DNA of 64,000 nucleotides from Acidobacteriota bacterium (GCA_019639235.1 JAHBSG010000006.1:1-64000), one strand, 5' to 3'. Counted from the first letter of the stretch, positions 36,875 to 47,327 are shown. Notes: generated by a model from the letters alone, not told the origin. Translations and numbers: made by a program.

Positions 36875-37446
36875 TGAAGCGTCTCGCGGCCGATGCCGAG
36901 CGCGTCGGCAACGCGATTGATGTAGTTGAACCACGACGCGATCAGCGTTATCTGCAAGATCGCCGTGTCGTCAAAGCCCGCGGCCCGCAGCCGCCCGTGA
37001 TACGCGGGCGTGATCCGTGTGGCATCCTTCGTGAGTTGGACCACGTAGTCGAGCATCACCCGCTCGGCCTCGGTTATCGGCGCGGTCGTGTAGTCCTCGC
37101 GAAGTGCCTCGATCAACCCCTCTTCTAAAGTGACGCGACGCAGAAACTCTGCGTGAGATTCCACTCAGTAAAAGCAGTCGTTCGTATGCGAGACCATCGT
37201 CGCGATCATCTCGTGCTGCCGCCGTTCGAGCGGAAGCTCCGGCGACATCATCGCAGCAAACGCCATGAACGAATGATGAAGAGCATCCGGCATCAGCGTG
37301 TGCGAATCGATGATCGATTCATCGATGGTGCTCGCCCCTTCGGCGGGCGTGGCATATTCCTGCGGATACGCCATCCGAATCTGCATCAATATCTCCTGCA
37401 GCTTCGGATCGGCATCCTCAAATTTAATGGTTTTTATCCAGGCCAT
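36856..37446 (-). CDS. AhpD-like peroxidase-related protein, probable selenoprotein (in-frame TGA)
   Basis: 196 codons from ATG at 37446 ([20 protein letters not shown]) if the in-frame TGA at 37167-37165 is read as selenocysteine. Without readthrough the gene splits into two frames that join exactly at the TGA. The TGA is residue 94 in C91-F-Y-U94-V-E-S-H98, matching the AhpD redox motif CxxCxxxH, with the second Cys replaced. The remainder ([52 protein letters not shown]) matches uncharacterised peroxidase-related carboxymuconolactone decarboxylase-fold proteins. A SECIS-like hairpin follows the TGA. It lies between the permease gene and hutI with overlaps at both ends, so it is in the hut operon. 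Confidence 0.82.
37138..37167 (-). promoter_or_regulatory. SECIS-like hairpin downstream of the TGA
   Basis: On the minus strand, 10 nt after the TGA, acgcaga-gtt-tctgcgt forms a perfect 7-bp stem with a 3-nt loop (37138-37154). The distance from TGA to loop is 17 nt and the loop starts with G, which fits the published bacterial SECIS consensus (loop 16-37 nt after TGA, a G in the first two loop positions). Confidence 0.75.
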
Positions 37447-38734
37447 GTTTTCGCTTGAAAATGAAATGATAAACGGGAACGCCGAGCGAGACAACAACGA
37501 GTCCGATCGCTGTCTGCAGCGGGCTTCGCATTCCGACAAAGAATAGCACTACGGCCGTCAGGATGAGATAAACGACAAGCGGCAGCGGATAGAGCGGCGT
37601 CCGATAGCCGGATGTCTCGGCCCTGCGGATGCGGTGAAGCCCGGCAACCGCTACGCCGATCGCCAAGATGACGACAAAAAAGAAGTACCCGAGTATCTCA
37701 TTGAAGCCGCCGGTGAGGATAAGTGCGGACGCGAGCACCATCTGGATCGCGATCGCGAGATACGGCGTACCGAACCGCGGATGAAGCTCGCCGACCTTGC
37801 GGAAAAAGAGCCCGTCATTGGCCATCGCGTAATAGACCCGCGGCGAAACGAGCAGATATGCGAAGAGCGTACCGACGACCGATATACAAACGACCGCCGC
37901 AAAGAGCTGCCCGCCGACCGGGCCGAACATCGCCTGCCCGGCGAGTGCGGCAAAGGCCTCGTCGTTCTCAACACTCGCCGCCGGTACGAGGTACATAAAG
38001 ACCGCACTTGTCAGGACATAGATGACAGAAAGCCCGAGAATCCCGAGCACGAGCGTCCGCGGCACGTTCCGCTCCGGGTCGGCGATCTCGCCCGTCATTC
38101 GCGTCACCTCCCACCAACCGGCAAACGCAAAGAACGCCCCGACCAAGCCGCCCGCGAGCGCACCGAAAATATCCGGCGGCGTTGAAAAGAACGGCGTCAG
38201 GTTCGCCCAATTCCCGCTCCCGCTCAAGTAGCCAAAGCCAACGATGAACAGTAACGTCCCGACCTTGATCAGCGTCAGCACCCGCAAGAAACCGGCACCG
38301 ATTCCGGTACCGAGCATCGTAAGACCGCCGATCGCGAGCACCATTACGATCGCAACAATCGTCTGCGCCGTCGGCGAAAGCTCAAAGATAAAGCTCGCGT
38401 ATGAAGCAAAGCCGACGCCAAAGATCGCCGTTAGCCCGGGGTCAAGAACAAGAAGGACCATCCAGCCATAAACGAACGCAGCACCTTTGCCGTAAGCCTC
38501 GCGGAGATAAACATAGCTACCGCCCGCCTCCGGAAAGCGCGAGGCGAGCTCCGCATAACAAAGCGCTCCGCAAAGCGTCATTAGCCCGACCGCCGCCCAG
38601 ATGCCGAACAGCCACGCCGGCGAGCCGACCGACTTCGCCATCCCCGCGGGAACAAGAAAAATGCCGACGCCGATCACCTGCCCGATGATCACCGCGACCG
38701 CCGTCCAAAGCCCGAATCTGCGTTTAAGTTCCAT
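37424..38734 (-). CDS. APC-family amino acid permease
   Basis: 436 codons from ATG at 38734. About twelve hydrophobic helices with the APC signature near the N-terminus (IIGQVIGVGIFLVPAGMA) and the helix 3 region (CYAELASRFPEAGG). Similar to LAT-type and basic amino-acid exchangers. Upstream of hutI/hutH in one operon, so histidine or glutamate is a likely substrate by context. Its 3' end overlaps the AhpD-like start by 23 bases. Confidence 0.85.
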   Translation of the reverse strand: MELKRRFGLWTAVAVIIGQVIGVGIFLVPAGMAKSVGSPAWLFGIWAAVGLMTLCGALCYAELASRFPEAGGSYVYLREAYGKGAAFVYGWMVLLVLDPGLTAIFGVGFASYASFIFELSPTAQTIVAIVMVLAIGGLTMLGTGIGAGFLRVLTLIKVGTLLFIVGFGYLSGSGNWANLTPFFSTPPDIFGALAGGLVGAFFAFAGWWEVTRMTGEIADPERNVPRTLVLGILGLSVIYVLTSAVFMYLVPAASVENDEAFAALAGQAMFGPVGGQLFAAVVCISVVGTLFAYLLVSPRVYYAMANDGLFFRKVGELHPRFGTPYLAIAIQMVLASALILTGGFNEILGYFFFVVILAIGVAVAGLHRIRRAETSGYRTPLYPLPLVVYLILTAVVLFFVGMRSPLQTAIGLVVVSLGVPVYHFIFKRKHGLDKNH

Positions 38735-38753
38735 GGATGGGATCGCCGGAGTC

Positions 38754-39236
38754 CTACATCGGATTCTTTGCAACTCTCTCGTGGATCTCGTTGACCATCA
38801 TCAAGCCGGCCGAGCCGTAGTATTTATGATACTCGGCGATCATCTCGCCTTTTACGATCACGGGATCCGTCTCGGTCAACTTCTTCGCTTCCTCGATCGA
38901 TTCGACCGCAAACACGAAAAGCCCACGCCAGCCGTCAACCCGGTCGAGTGGCCCCGCGAGCACGAGCTTGCCTTCCTCGGCAAGCCGCTTCATGTTAGCG
39001 AAATGCCCGGCGAACATCTCGTCGCGTTCCTTGCCCGCGGGAATGGTCTTCGGCCCGGTCTTGAGTATGACGAGAACGTATGACCGCATCCCCATGTTGT
39101 CTGCACCGAGCTTCTTCGCGAGCTCGGCGTCATACTTCGGATTCGCGGGCGGAGTCGGCTTTGCCTCCGGCGTCTGGCCAAATGCAGCAACGGAACAAAC
39201 AGCAAATATTGCGATCGCCAATAAACTTCTGCTCAT
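38754..39236 (-). CDS. secreted YCII-related domain protein
   Basis: 160 codons. Signal peptide 1-20 (ending AAFG), Pro-rich spacer, then a YCII-type alpha-beta barrel domain (about 45-150: YVLVILKTGPKT, LAGPLDRVDGWRGLFVF, DPVIVKGEMIAEYH). The family shares the Dabb/YciI ferredoxin-like fold with a His-Asp pair. First gene of the hut operon as seen here, ending 20 bases before the permease start. Confidence 0.7.
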   Translation of the reverse strand: MSRSLLAIAIFAVCSVAAFGQTPEAKPTPPANPKYDAELAKKLGADNMGMRSYVLVILKTGPKTIPAGKERDEMFAGHFANMKRLAEEGKLVLAGPLDRVDGWRGLFVFAVESIEEAKKLTETDPVIVKGEMIAEYHKYYGSAGLMMVNEIHERVAKNPM

Positions 39237-39255
39237 AATTTACTTCTTCTCCTAA

Positions 39256-40131
39256 CTACTTTCCGACGAGGAACCGGATCGGGACATCGGCTCGCTTGCG
39301 CCAGGAACGCTCCGAGTGCTCCTCGCCTTCGAACTTTCGCGTAACCCAGTTCTTGGGGCCGTAGCCCTTCTCGCGCATTACCCCGTCCGCCTTCATCTGA
39401 AACGGCTCATAGGTCGAATCGAGCGTCTCGGTTCCGTAGTCAAAGTATATCCTACGGCCGTCGGGCCGCGGCATTGCTTGCCTGATGTAGTCAACGACGA
39501 TGCCGTCCGCCGCCGGAAAATGTGTCGAGACGCACGCGGCACCGCCGAAGACCGCCGGATACTTGATATAAGCATAAAGCGAGATCAATCCGCCCATGCT
39601 CGAGCCCATTATGTAGGTTCCGTTACGCCCCGCGGCCGTACGATACTGCCGGTCGATAAAGGGCTTCAACTCCTCGACAAGGAACCGCAGATAGCTGTCC
39701 GAGATGACCTCGCCGGCGTTCATCGCCGCGGCCCGCTCCGCCGGGACTAGCTTCATCGCATCCTCCGGCATATATTCCTGAAACCGTTTCGGGGAGTTCC
39801 AGATGCCGACGACGATCGTATCGCGGACCGAGCCCTCGGCATGGAGCCGGGTCATCGTCTCATCAATTCCCCATTCCATTCCGCCGTAACCTTCTTTCGG
39901 GTTGAAAAGGTTTTGACCGTCGTGCATGTAGATCACGCGATAACGCTTCGTCCGCGAATAATTCGCCGGAACCCAGACGTCAACATTGCGCGCCGCAACG
40001 TGCTTCGAAGGAAACGCCGCATACCGCGTCACGCTCCCGACAACTCCATCGCCCGTAACCGCCGTCCCCTGCTGCCCGAACCCGGCAGAAGAAAAAATGA
40101 ACAAAGCCAAAACTATCCCGGACACCCTCAT
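39256..40131 (-). CDS. alpha/beta hydrolase, esterase D/Fes-like
   Basis: 291 codons from ATG at 40131; the open frame extends far upstream but into hutU. Signal peptide 1-19. Motifs: [20 protein letters not shown], the nucleophile elbow GSSMGG, and a C-terminal His in [11 protein letters not shown]. Matches secreted esterase/enterochelin-esterase-like proteins. Divergent from hutU with 57 bases between. Confidence 0.82.
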   Translation of the reverse strand: MRVSGIVLALFIFSSAGFGQQGTAVTGDGVVGSVTRYAAFPSKHVAARNVDVWVPANYSRTKRYRVIYMHDGQNLFNPKEGYGGMEWGIDETMTRLHAEGSVRDTIVVGIWNSPKRFQEYMPEDAMKLVPAERAAAMNAGEVISDSYLRFLVEELKPFIDRQYRTAAGRNGTYIMGSSMGGLISLYAYIKYPAVFGGAACVSTHFPAADGIVVDYIRQAMPRPDGRRIYFDYGTETLDSTYEPFQMKADGVMREKGYGPKNWVTRKFEGEEHSERSWRKRADVPIRFLVGK

Positions 40132-40188
40132 ACTTTTGCCAAAAACCGATGGAAGGATAATATATTGCCCTATCGCCGAAAACAATCT

Positions 40189-41841
40189 ATGACCCGAACC
40201 ATCCACGCACCGACCGGAACTGAGCTTACCTGCAAGAATTGGCTGATCGAGGCCGCTTATCGGATGATCCAGAACAACCTGGATCCGGACGTCGCCTTTG
40301 ACCCAGATAACCTTATCGTTTACGGCGGCCGCGGGAAGGCTGCCCGAAACTGGGAGAGCTTCGATGCAATTCTCGAAAGCCTCAGAAACCTGAACGAGGA
40401 CGAGACACTTCTTGTCCAATCCGGAAAGCCGGTCGGTGTTTTCAAAAGCCACACTGATGCCCCGCGCGTCCTGCTTGCGAATTCCAATATCGTCCCGCAC
40501 TGGGCGACGCAGGAGCAATTTGACCAGTATGAACGCGACGGCCTGATGATGTATGGCCAGATGACAGCCGGTTCGTGGATCTACATCGGCACGCAGGGAA
40601 TTTTACAAGGCACGTACGAAACATTCGGCTCGCTCGCCCGTCAGCACGGTTGGGGCGACCTTGCCGGCAAACTCGTACTCACCGCCGGACTCGGCGAAAT
40701 GGGCGGAGCGCAGGCACAGGCGATCACTTTCAACGGCGGCGTCGGCATTCTCGTCGAGGTCGATCCGTGGCGCATCGAACGCCGATTGCAGCTCAAGCAG
40801 GTGGATGTCGCGGCCAAAGACCTTGACGACGCAATTCGCTTGGCGAATGAGGCGGTCGCGGCAAAAGAAGCGAGATCGATCGCACTCCTCGGCAATGCTG
40901 CCGAGGTTCACTGGCAGCTACTCGAACGCGGCATCATTCCCGATGTTGTTACCGATCAGACCTCAGCTCACGACGTGCTTTACGGATATATTCCCGTCGG
41001 CCTGTCGGTCGAAGAAGCGAAAGAGTTCCGCGCTCGCGACCAGGCCGAGTACGAACGCCGTGTGATGGACTCGATGGCCCGCCACGTCGAGGCGATGCTT
41101 GAATTCCAGAAACGTGGTGCGGTCGTTTTCGATTACGGCAACAATCTGCGCCAGCGTGCAAAAGACAACGGCGTCGCGAACGCGTTCGATTATCCCGGCT
41201 TCGTGCCGGCTTACATCCGCCCGCTTTTCTGCGAAGGCAAAGGGCCGTTCCGCTGGGTCGCTCTTTCGGGCGATAAGGAGGACATCTACCGCACCGACGA
41301 GGCGATCATGAACCTCTTCCCCGAGGACGATCATCTCGCCCGCTGGCTGACGATGGCGCAGGAACAGGTCGAGTTCCAGGGACTGCCCGCACGCATCTGC
41401 TGGCTTGGCTACGGCGCCCGAGCAAAGGCAGGTTTGAAGCTTAACGAGATGGTCGCCAGCGGCGAGCTAAAAGCTCCGATCGTCATCGGCCGGGACCACC
41501 TCGATTGCGGCAGCGTCGCCTCGCCAAACCGCGAGACCGAATCGATGAAGGACGGCAGCGACGCCATCGCCGATTGGGTTTACCTGAACGCGATGATCAA
41601 CGTCGCCGGCGGCGCGACCTGGGTCTCGCTCCATCACGGCGGCGGCGTCGGCATCGGCTATTCGCTCCACGCCGGACAGGTCATCGTCGCCGACGGCACG
41701 CCCGAAGCCGCAAAACGAATCGAACGCGTCCTCACAACCGACCCCGGAATGGGCGTCATCCGCCACGCCGACGCCGGCTACGAAGAAGCAATAGAATTCG
41801 CCAGAAAGAACGAAGTAAAATTGCCGATGCAGGCGACTTAG
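40189..41841 (+). CDS. hutU: urocanate hydratase
   Basis: 550 codons from ATG at 40189, the usual length. Hydrates urocanate to imidazolonepropionate with bound NAD. Conserved parts: [40 protein letters not shown] and [17 protein letters not shown], and [13 protein letters not shown] near the end. A TTG at 40165 with a ggaagga box nine bases upstream is an alternative start. It is on the opposite strand from hutH/hutI but within 5 kb, completing histidine to formiminoglutamate. No hutG or formiminoglutamate deiminase is seen. Confidence 0.96.
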   Translation: MTRTIHAPTGTELTCKNWLIEAAYRMIQNNLDPDVAFDPDNLIVYGGRGKAARNWESFDAILESLRNLNEDETLLVQSGKPVGVFKSHTDAPRVLLANSNIVPHWATQEQFDQYERDGLMMYGQMTAGSWIYIGTQGILQGTYETFGSLARQHGWGDLAGKLVLTAGLGEMGGAQAQAITFNGGVGILVEVDPWRIERRLQLKQVDVAAKDLDDAIRLANEAVAAKEARSIALLGNAAEVHWQLLERGIIPDVVTDQTSAHDVLYGYIPVGLSVEEAKEFRARDQAEYERRVMDSMARHVEAMLEFQKRGAVVFDYGNNLRQRAKDNGVANAFDYPGFVPAYIRPLFCEGKGPFRWVALSGDKEDIYRTDEAIMNLFPEDDHLARWLTMAQEQVEFQGLPARICWLGYGARAKAGLKLNEMVASGELKAPIVIGRDHLDCGSVASPNRETESMKDGSDAIADWVYLNAMINVAGGATWVSLHHGGGVGIGYSLHAGQVIVADGTPEAAKRIERVLTTDPGMGVIRHADAGYEEAIEFARKNEVKLPMQAT

Positions 41842-41998
41842 CCCTTAAAGAAGCAAACATATCGCCTTTTCTCCACGGCATCAGGCCGAGCGGGTCGGTG
41901 GATTTGTATGGCGAGTTGAGGACGTAGGTGTACCGGTTAAAGGTCTGCGCACTGCGGATGGTGGCGCTTGCCGTGAGCTCCGTCTGCCAAGCCGCCAG
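41842..41998 (-). pseudogene. RHS-repeat core fragment
   Basis: In the minus-strand frame following the kbl remnant's TAG, the translation includes RSAQTFNRYTYVLNSP and KSTDPLGLMPW, the RHS-repeat-associated core signature (NRYxYVxNxPxxxxDPxGL). It has no start and runs into the 3' end of hutU. A decayed tip of an RHS/YD-type protein. Confidence 0.65.
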
Positions 41999-42169
41999 CT
42001 AGATCGCGAGATGATCGATCAGACCTAGATAGTTGTTCGCTCACATGTTCAGGACTTCCCTGCCGCCAACATCGATCCGCGCATCCTGCGGGCCGTCGAT
42101 CACACGCTCATTCTTATAAAGCCCCGCCCCGCTGATCTTGAAGTAACCGATTGGACGTTTCGCTTTCAT
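41999..42169 (-). pseudogene. kbl: N-terminal remnant of glycine C-acetyltransferase (kbl)
   Basis: From ATG at 42169 the translation AGLYKNERVIDGPQDARID, GGREVLNM, stop, ANNYLGLIDH matches the N-terminus of 2-amino-3-ketobutyrate CoA ligase (GLxKxERxI, NFCANNYLGL). An in-frame TGA at 42043-42041 replaces the conserved Cys and a TAG follows at 42001-41999. The rest of the enzyme is missing. kbl is the normal partner of tdh, which lies just upstream, so the threonine operon has lost its second gene here. Confidence 0.75.
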
Positions 42170-42172
42170 GAA

Positions 42173-42382
42173 TCAGTTCTCGACAACCTCTAAAGAGCTC
42201 GCTAAATAACGTAGGACATAAGGCGGCTCAAGAGGTTTTCCCGTTGGAAATTCCGTGCCGACAAATGCAACGTAGCAGTCTTGCGTATCCAAGAATTCAT
42301 CGTGCCATGTCCACACAACAATTCCCACCTCGCCCGAATCGGCAAATCGAACCTTCGTTCCAATTTCTAGAGCCTCAGCCAT
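42173..42382 (-). CDS. small hypothetical protein, possible RHS-linked immunity protein
   Basis: 69 codons from ATG at 42382; the frame is open further upstream but that part is low-quality. Sequence MAEALEIGTKVRFADSG, WTWHDEFLDTQDCYVAF, ending ASSLEVVEN is beta-rich and small. It sits between tdh and the kbl/RHS remnants, so it may be an immunity gene stranded with the RHS tip; that is speculation. Confidence 0.4.
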   Translation of the reverse strand: MAEALEIGTKVRFADSGEVGIVVWTWHDEFLDTQDCYVAFVGTEFPTGKPLEPPYVLRYLASSLEVVEN

Positions 42383-42606
42383 CGCTACGGTGTTGGCGTC
42401 TCCGTTTTCTTTGGGGGTTTTTCGATGTGGGACGCGCTTGTCCAGGCGGCGAGTTTGCCGGGGTTGGATATATAGACGTTGCAGACGATGCAATCACGGG
42501 GGAAGAGCCAAATGACATTAACCCCAACCGTTTGCGTTGTCATAACGTTAATCCAGTTGCATTATACGCCAAAAGAACCCAGTCGCTATCGCTCCCGGTT
42601 CTGACT

Positions 42607-43641
42607 TTAGATCTCCTCGAAATTTAGGACGACTTTACCGCAGTTTCCTTGTTTGATGGCTTCGAAGCCTTTTTCGAAGTCTTTGTAGGAATAGCGGTGG
42701 GTGACGACGGGCGAGATGTCGACGCCGGCGTCGAGGAGGTTGGACATTTGGTACCAGGTCTCGTACATCTGGCGGCCGTAGATGCCTTTGATGGTGATCA
42801 TGTTGAAGATGACGGTCTTCCAGTCGATGGCGAACTGTTCGGCGGGAATGCCGAGGAAGGCGATCTTGCCGCCGTGGAACATATTGGCAAGCATATCTTT
42901 GAACGCCGCCGGAACGCCCGACATCTCCATGCCGACGTCGAAGCCTTCTTTCATCCCGAGCTCTTCCTGCACGTCCTTGATCGTGGTTTTGCTAACATCA
43001 ACGGCACGCGTAACATGGCCCATCTTCTCGGCAAGCTGGAGCCGGAAGGGATTGACGTCCGTGATAACGATGTTGCGTGCTCCGGCGTGTTTTGCGACGG
43101 CCGCGGCCATTATGCCGATCGGGCCGGCACCGGTGATAAGGACATCCTCGCCAAAGACCTCGAACTCGAGCGCCGTATGGACCGCATTTCCAAAGGGGTC
43201 AAAGATCGCCGCGACGTCAAGGTCAACGCCCGGCTTGTGCTTCCAGATGTTCGTGTGCGGAACGGCGATGAACTCGGCAAATCCGCCGTTCGTGTTAACG
43301 CCGACCCCGGTCGTATTGGCACAGAGTGCCCGCTTCCCTGCCATGCAGTTACGGCAGCGGCCGCAGACCAGGTGGCCCTCAACGCTGACGATATCGCCGG
43401 GCTTGAAATCGACGACGTTCGAGCCGATATCGACGATCTCGCCAACGAACTCGTGGCCGATGGTCGTCGGCACGTTGATCGTCGCCTGTGCCCAGGCGTC
43501 CCAGTTGTAAATGTGGAGGTCCGTGCCGCAGATGCCGCCGCGTTTTACCCGGATCATCACGTCGTTAATACCCATCTCAGGCACCGGCACATCCTCTATC
43601 CAAAGGCCGGGCTCGGCCTTGCTCTTAACGATAGCTTTCAT
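42607..43641 (-). CDS. tdh: L-threonine 3-dehydrogenase
   Basis: 344 codons. Oxidises L-threonine to 2-amino-3-ketobutyrate with NAD. Zinc-dependent MDR family: catalytic zinc ligands Cys38 (GGICGTD), His63 and Glu64 (GHE), structural zinc Cys cluster [15 protein letters not shown], and the [10 protein letters not shown] nucleotide fold. Family-diagnostic [13 protein letters not shown] near the C-terminus. Divergent from pheS. Its usual partner kbl is only a remnant, so product handling may depend on another gene elsewhere. Confidence 0.96.
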   Translation of the reverse strand: MKAIVKSKAEPGLWIEDVPVPEMGINDVMIRVKRGGICGTDLHIYNWDAWAQATINVPTTIGHEFVGEIVDIGSNVVDFKPGDIVSVEGHLVCGRCRNCMAGKRALCANTTGVGVNTNGGFAEFIAVPHTNIWKHKPGVDLDVAAIFDPFGNAVHTALEFEVFGEDVLITGAGPIGIMAAAVAKHAGARNIVITDVNPFRLQLAEKMGHVTRAVDVSKTTIKDVQEELGMKEGFDVGMEMSGVPAAFKDMLANMFHGGKIAFLGIPAEQFAIDWKTVIFNMITIKGIYGRQMYETWYQMSNLLDAGVDISPVVTHRYSYKDFEKGFEAIKQGNCGKVVLNFEEI

Positions 43642-43793
43642 TTATCGAACTCACCTTATTTGCTGAATAAAGGCAATGATATCAGAGGTTCTGACCGCGG
43701 GCGAAAGCCCTCATGCGGAACCGCAACGGGCGGCGGCGATATTTCTCATCCGTCCTGTATTTTCTTGCTGGGTTTCGGTTATCCTTAGTGCTT

Positions 43794-44957
43794 ATGTCTG
43801 ATGCGAATCAACATATCGAAGCGGCGAGGACGGCATTTGCCGAGGCCTTTTCTCCGTTCGATTCACTTGACCTAAATGGCAGCGGGCTTGCCGAAGCCGA
43901 GGCGAAGCTCCGCGAACTTGGCGAGCTAAAGGTCCGCCACACGGGCAAAAAGTCAGCACTCGCCGAAGCGAAAAAGATGATCGGCCGCGTCGCCCCGGAG
44001 GAGCGGTCTGCCTTTGGCCAGGCGGTTCAGGCCGCCGAAAAGGAGATCACCGACCTGCTCGAGAAGGCCGAGGCGGAGCTTAATGAGTTCATCACGGCGG
44101 CGAGGATCGAGCGCGAGCGGCTTGATGTGACCATTCCCGGCCGGCGGCCGCGGACCGGCCATCTGCACCCGATAACGATCCTGCGGCAACAGATCGAGGA
44201 CATCTTTGTTTCGATGGGTTACGCGATCGAGGACGACCGCGAGATAGAGACGGACTATTACAACTTTGACGCGCTGAACATTCCCGAGGGCCATCCGGCC
44301 CGCGAGTCGCAAGACACGTTTTACACGACGGGCGGCTTTGCACTCCGTTCGCAGACCTCGACCGTGCAGATCCGGGCGATGGAACGCCGCGGCGTGCCGA
44401 TCCGCATCATCGCACCGGGCAAGGTCTTTCGCCGCGACACACCGGACATGACGCACGTGCCGATGTTTCACCAGATCGAAGGCCTTTGCGTCGATAAGGG
44501 CATCACGATGGCCCACCTGAAGGGCACCGTCACCGAATGGCTCAAGCGGCTCTTCGGCGAGGATACCGTCACGCGGTTTCGCCCGTCGTACTTCCCTTTC
44601 ACCGAGCCCTCGGCCGAGTTCGATTTCTCGTGCTTTGTGTGCCACGGTTCCGGGCGAGTGAGCGGTGAGCAGCGAGCAGTGAGCAGTGAGGAAGGCGAAA
44701 ACAGCGAACGGCTTACCGCTCACGGCTCACAGCTCACTGACAGGTGCCGGCCCTGCAAGGGTTCGGGTTGGATCGAGCTTGGCGGGTCGGGCATGGTGCA
44801 TCCGAACGTGCTGCGTTCGTGCGGCGTAGATCCGGCAGTTTACTCGGGATTCGCCTTCGGCTTCGGCCTCGAACGCATGGCCGCGATGATGTTCAACATC
44901 GACGACATCCGGCATATGTTTGAGAATGATGTGCGGTTCTTGGAGCAGTTTACGTAG
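43794..44957 (+). CDS. pheS: phenylalanine--tRNA ligase alpha subunit with internal repeat insertion
   Basis: 387 codons from ATG at 43794, longer than the usual 340 or so. Class II aaRS motifs: motif 1 region [12 protein letters not shown], motif 2 [20 protein letters not shown], motif 3 [15 protein letters not shown]. Between CFVCHGSG and CRPCKGSGW (a Cys pair region normally continuous) lies an extra run of about 29 residues (about 288-316) encoded by an inverted heptamer repeat. It is in frame, so the protein is probably full-length. First gene of a pheS-SIR2-pheT cluster. Confidence 0.92.
   Translation: MSDANQHIEAARTAFAEAFSPFDSLDLNGSGLAEAEAKLRELGELKVRHTGKKSALAEAKKMIGRVAPEERSAFGQAVQAAEKEITDLLEKAEAELNEFITAARIERERLDVTIPGRRPRTGHLHPITILRQQIEDIFVSMGYAIEDDREIETDYYNFDALNIPEGHPARESQDTFYTTGGFALRSQTSTVQIRAMERRGVPIRIIAPGKVFRRDTPDMTHVPMFHQIEGLCVDKGITMAHLKGTVTEWLKRLFGEDTVTRFRPSYFPFTEPSAEFDFSCFVCHGSGRVSGEQRAVSSEEGENSERLTAHGSQLTDRCRPCKGSGWIELGGSGMVHPNVLRSCGVDPAVYSGFAFGFGLERMAAMMFNIDDIRHMFENDVRFLEQFT
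44658..44741. repeat. inverted heptamer array inside pheS
   Basis: Five 7-mers gtgagcg, gtgagca, gcgagca, gtgagca, gtgagga (44658-44692), a short spacer, then the complementary words ttaccgc, tcacggc, tcacagc, tcactga (44712-44739). The two arms could form a long hairpin. The insertion is translated without frame disruption. Confidence 0.88.
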
Positions 44958-44972
44958 TGATCCGGAGGGTGA

Positions 44973-47327
44973 ATGAAAATTGAAAATGAATCGACCTTTA
45001 GAGCGGCGCTCTTAGATGGCTTTAACCTATTCACCGGTGCAGGATTCTCCGTCCTTGCCTCTGATGCAGAAGGAAAGCTACTCCCCGCGGGGTATGCCCT
45101 GAAAGAAGAGCTAGCAGCGTACTTCGAGGTTGAGGGAGGCGAAGCCCTCGGCCTGCCGCAGCTATGCACTATTATCGGGTTCGACCGGCAAAAAGAGTTG
45201 AATTACTACCTTAGTAGCCGATTCAACGTTGCCTCTTATGATCGACGTTACGAGGTACTTCAAGATCTCAGAGTCGAAACGCTCTTCACGACTAATATCG
45301 ATAACCTGCTCAATAAAATTTTCGAGAATTGCGAAAAGCGTTTCGTGAATGATGTAAATCGCCAAGGTCCCTCAAGAAACGAAAAAAACGTAGTCGACCT
45401 TTTCTCCCTACACGGTTCTGTACTTGATCCGAATAGGCCGATGCGGTTTAGCGTACCTGACATCTCCTCTTCTTTCCAGACGGATCGCGATCAATACTAT
45501 TACCTTTCGGATCGTTTGCAGCGATTTCCAACGCTCGTTTGGGGAAACGGACTAAACGACTCGGGTACACTCCAGGCACTGTACTCTCTCAAATCATTCG
45601 ATAAGCATCAGGAGAAATGGATTACAGTTTGGCGGGACCCGTCGTCTGAACCGAGTCTCGGAGCTCAACAATTCTTCAAGGCGATGGGGTTCAATATTAT
45701 TGAGACCACCACGGATGAACTTCTAGACTACATGGTCGCGCTCGTTCGCGAAGAAGTATCGCGAGATGGCGATTCTGGAGCACAACGGTCGACTTCACAG
45801 CTCTTTCCAGACAACTGCCTGCCCGATCCGGCAACCGTGCCGTCGCAGTCCGTTCTTGAATTTTTCTTGGGGCTCCCACCTCGATGGAGCGACGTCTTTC
45901 ACGGCAACATCTTGAAGACCACCCATTTCTTCAGCGCTAAGAACTCGATCAACAGCGGAGTCAATCTAGCGCTGATTGGGATTCCCGCGTGCGGTAAGAC
46001 AACTTTGTTAATGCAGCTTGCTTACGAGTTTTCGCTGCAACGTAAGAGGCACGTCTTGACATTTGATTCCCTTTCTAAGGAGAAGGCAATTTATGTTGCA
46101 GGAAGGCTGCGCGACGAGAGCGCCCTTATATTTGTGGATAACTTCACGGATTCGATCGAAGGTTTTAACTATCTTGCGGCCCAGTCAAATGTCCAACTTG
46201 TTGGAGCCGCAGCCTACCATAACTTCTCGATGGTTCGAAATGCATTTCGGTCTGAAAAACAGCTTTCTGTTTCGGAGATCTCTGAATTGCCGAACTCTGA
46301 TATACAAAAGCTACTCGCGAAGATTCCGCAAAATATCCGGTCATCATCCTTTCGACAAAAACCGGGGGGAAATTCGCTCTTCGAGATTATCGAACAGAAT
46401 ATTATGGAACCGACGCTTAAGCAGAGGTTTTCAGATTCCATAAGCAAGCTTCGAAGGGATGACGAAGCCTTGTTGGACCTCCTGATAATGTTTAGTTATG
46501 TTGATCACAACCGAACGCCAACCTCAATGGATATGCTTTACGCTTACCTGCGTGACACGACGAATGATTATGCGGAGATGTACAAACTCGTCGGACGTTT
46601 TGGCAAGTTGGTTAGAGAATTCTGGGGAGGCGACCTGATCCAAGGTGAGGACCAGGATGTTTTTTCAATGCGATCGAGCTTAGTAAGCGGTGCGATTCTC
46701 AACATTAGTCGGGGCTCGGAGTTAAGGCGAATGCTGGTTCAGTTTCACCGAAACATAAGTCCTTTGAGAATTTTTCGCTACGATGTTTTTAAACGATATG
46801 CGTATGACGCGGCGCTCATTGAGCGAGCCTTCGAGAAGTGGGAAGAGGGGAAGGAGTTTTATGAACAACTTTATTCGCGCGACGACTCCCCGTTCTTGTT
46901 GCAGCAATGCGCGCTTTACTTGAGTCGGAAGGGACAACACCGAGAAGCATTTGAAATGATTGATGAGGCTATAATCAAGTCGGGTGGTCGAGTCTGGTCG
47001 ATTAAGAACTCTCATGCCTTAATTGGCTTTAGGGCCAACCTTCCGCTCGCATCGGACACAGATGCGAGGAATGAACTCGTCAAGAGTCTTGAGCAGTTAG
47101 CTCTTGGATTTGAGTCCGACTTCCGAAAACCATCAAATGCGCATATTTTTGCGGAACAGGTTCTAATCTATGCGGATATCACACACGATGAAACCGTTGA
47201 TGTATTCCTAGAAAAAGCTAATGGCTGGCTCTCGGAAGAAGTGCGCAACTCCCCGTGGGATCGAAAATCCAAACATTTGTTGCAGCAGGTTCGGGGGGCG
47301 ATCGAACTCCGTCGCTTAGAATCATGA
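44973..47327 (+). CDS. SIR2-like NADase fused to STAND-type NTPase (antiphage defence type)
   Basis: 784 codons, preceded by GGAGG. The N-terminal SIR2-like domain (about 1-260) shows TGAGFS (21-26), TTNIDNLL (106-113), SLHGS (145-149) and WGNGLNDS (190-197). The middle is a P-loop NTPase: Walker [10 protein letters not shown] (336-344), Walker B ALIFVDNF (384-391). The C-terminal part (about 560-784) is helical, TPR-like. SIR2-STAND proteins are known antiphage effectors that deplete NAD on sensing phage. It lies between pheS (15-base gap) and pheT (4-base ATGA overlap). Codon and base use is visibly more AT-rich than neighbours, suggesting transfer. Function by homology only. Confidence 0.8.
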   Translation: MKIENESTFRAALLDGFNLFTGAGFSVLASDAEGKLLPAGYALKEELAAYFEVEGGEALGLPQLCTIIGFDRQKELNYYLSSRFNVASYDRRYEVLQDLRVETLFTTNIDNLLNKIFENCEKRFVNDVNRQGPSRNEKNVVDLFSLHGSVLDPNRPMRFSVPDISSSFQTDRDQYYYLSDRLQRFPTLVWGNGLNDSGTLQALYSLKSFDKHQEKWITVWRDPSSEPSLGAQQFFKAMGFNIIETTTDELLDYMVALVREEVSRDGDSGAQRSTSQLFPDNCLPDPATVPSQSVLEFFLGLPPRWSDVFHGNILKTTHFFSAKNSINSGVNLALIGIPACGKTTLLMQLAYEFSLQRKRHVLTFDSLSKEKAIYVAGRLRDESALIFVDNFTDSIEGFNYLAAQSNVQLVGAAAYHNFSMVRNAFRSEKQLSVSEISELPNSDIQKLLAKIPQNIRSSSFRQKPGGNSLFEIIEQNIMEPTLKQRFSDSISKLRRDDEALLDLLIMFSYVDHNRTPTSMDMLYAYLRDTTNDYAEMYKLVGRFGKLVREFWGGDLIQGEDQDVFSMRSSLVSGAILNISRGSELRRMLVQFHRNISPLRIFRYDVFKRYAYDAALIERAFEKWEEGKEFYEQLYSRDDSPFLLQQCALYLSRKGQHREAFEMIDEAIIKSGGRVWSIKNSHALIGFRANLPLASDTDARNELVKSLEQLALGFESDFRKPSNAHIFAEQVLIYADITHDETVDVFLEKANGWLSEEVRNSPWDRKSKHLLQQVRGAIELRRLES

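Noticed and set aside
37165..37539. Two separate carboxymuconolactone decarboxylase-like genes or a nonsense pseudogene
   Set aside because: The frames abut exactly at one TGA placed at the redox Cys with a SECIS-like hairpin after it, and no other disruption is present.
39841..40188. N-terminal extension of urocanase
   Set aside because: The extra codons are antisense to the esterase gene and family homology begins at or near 40189.
42041..42043. TGA in the kbl remnant as a second selenocysteine
   Set aside because: It replaces a conserved Cys, but a TAG follows 14 codons later and most of the enzyme is gone, so this is decay. No hairpin of SECIS form was seen.
42383..42606. 52- and 106-codon open frames between tdh and the kbl remnant
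   Set aside because: No ribosome site or family likeness; only the last 69 codons from 42382 look protein-like.
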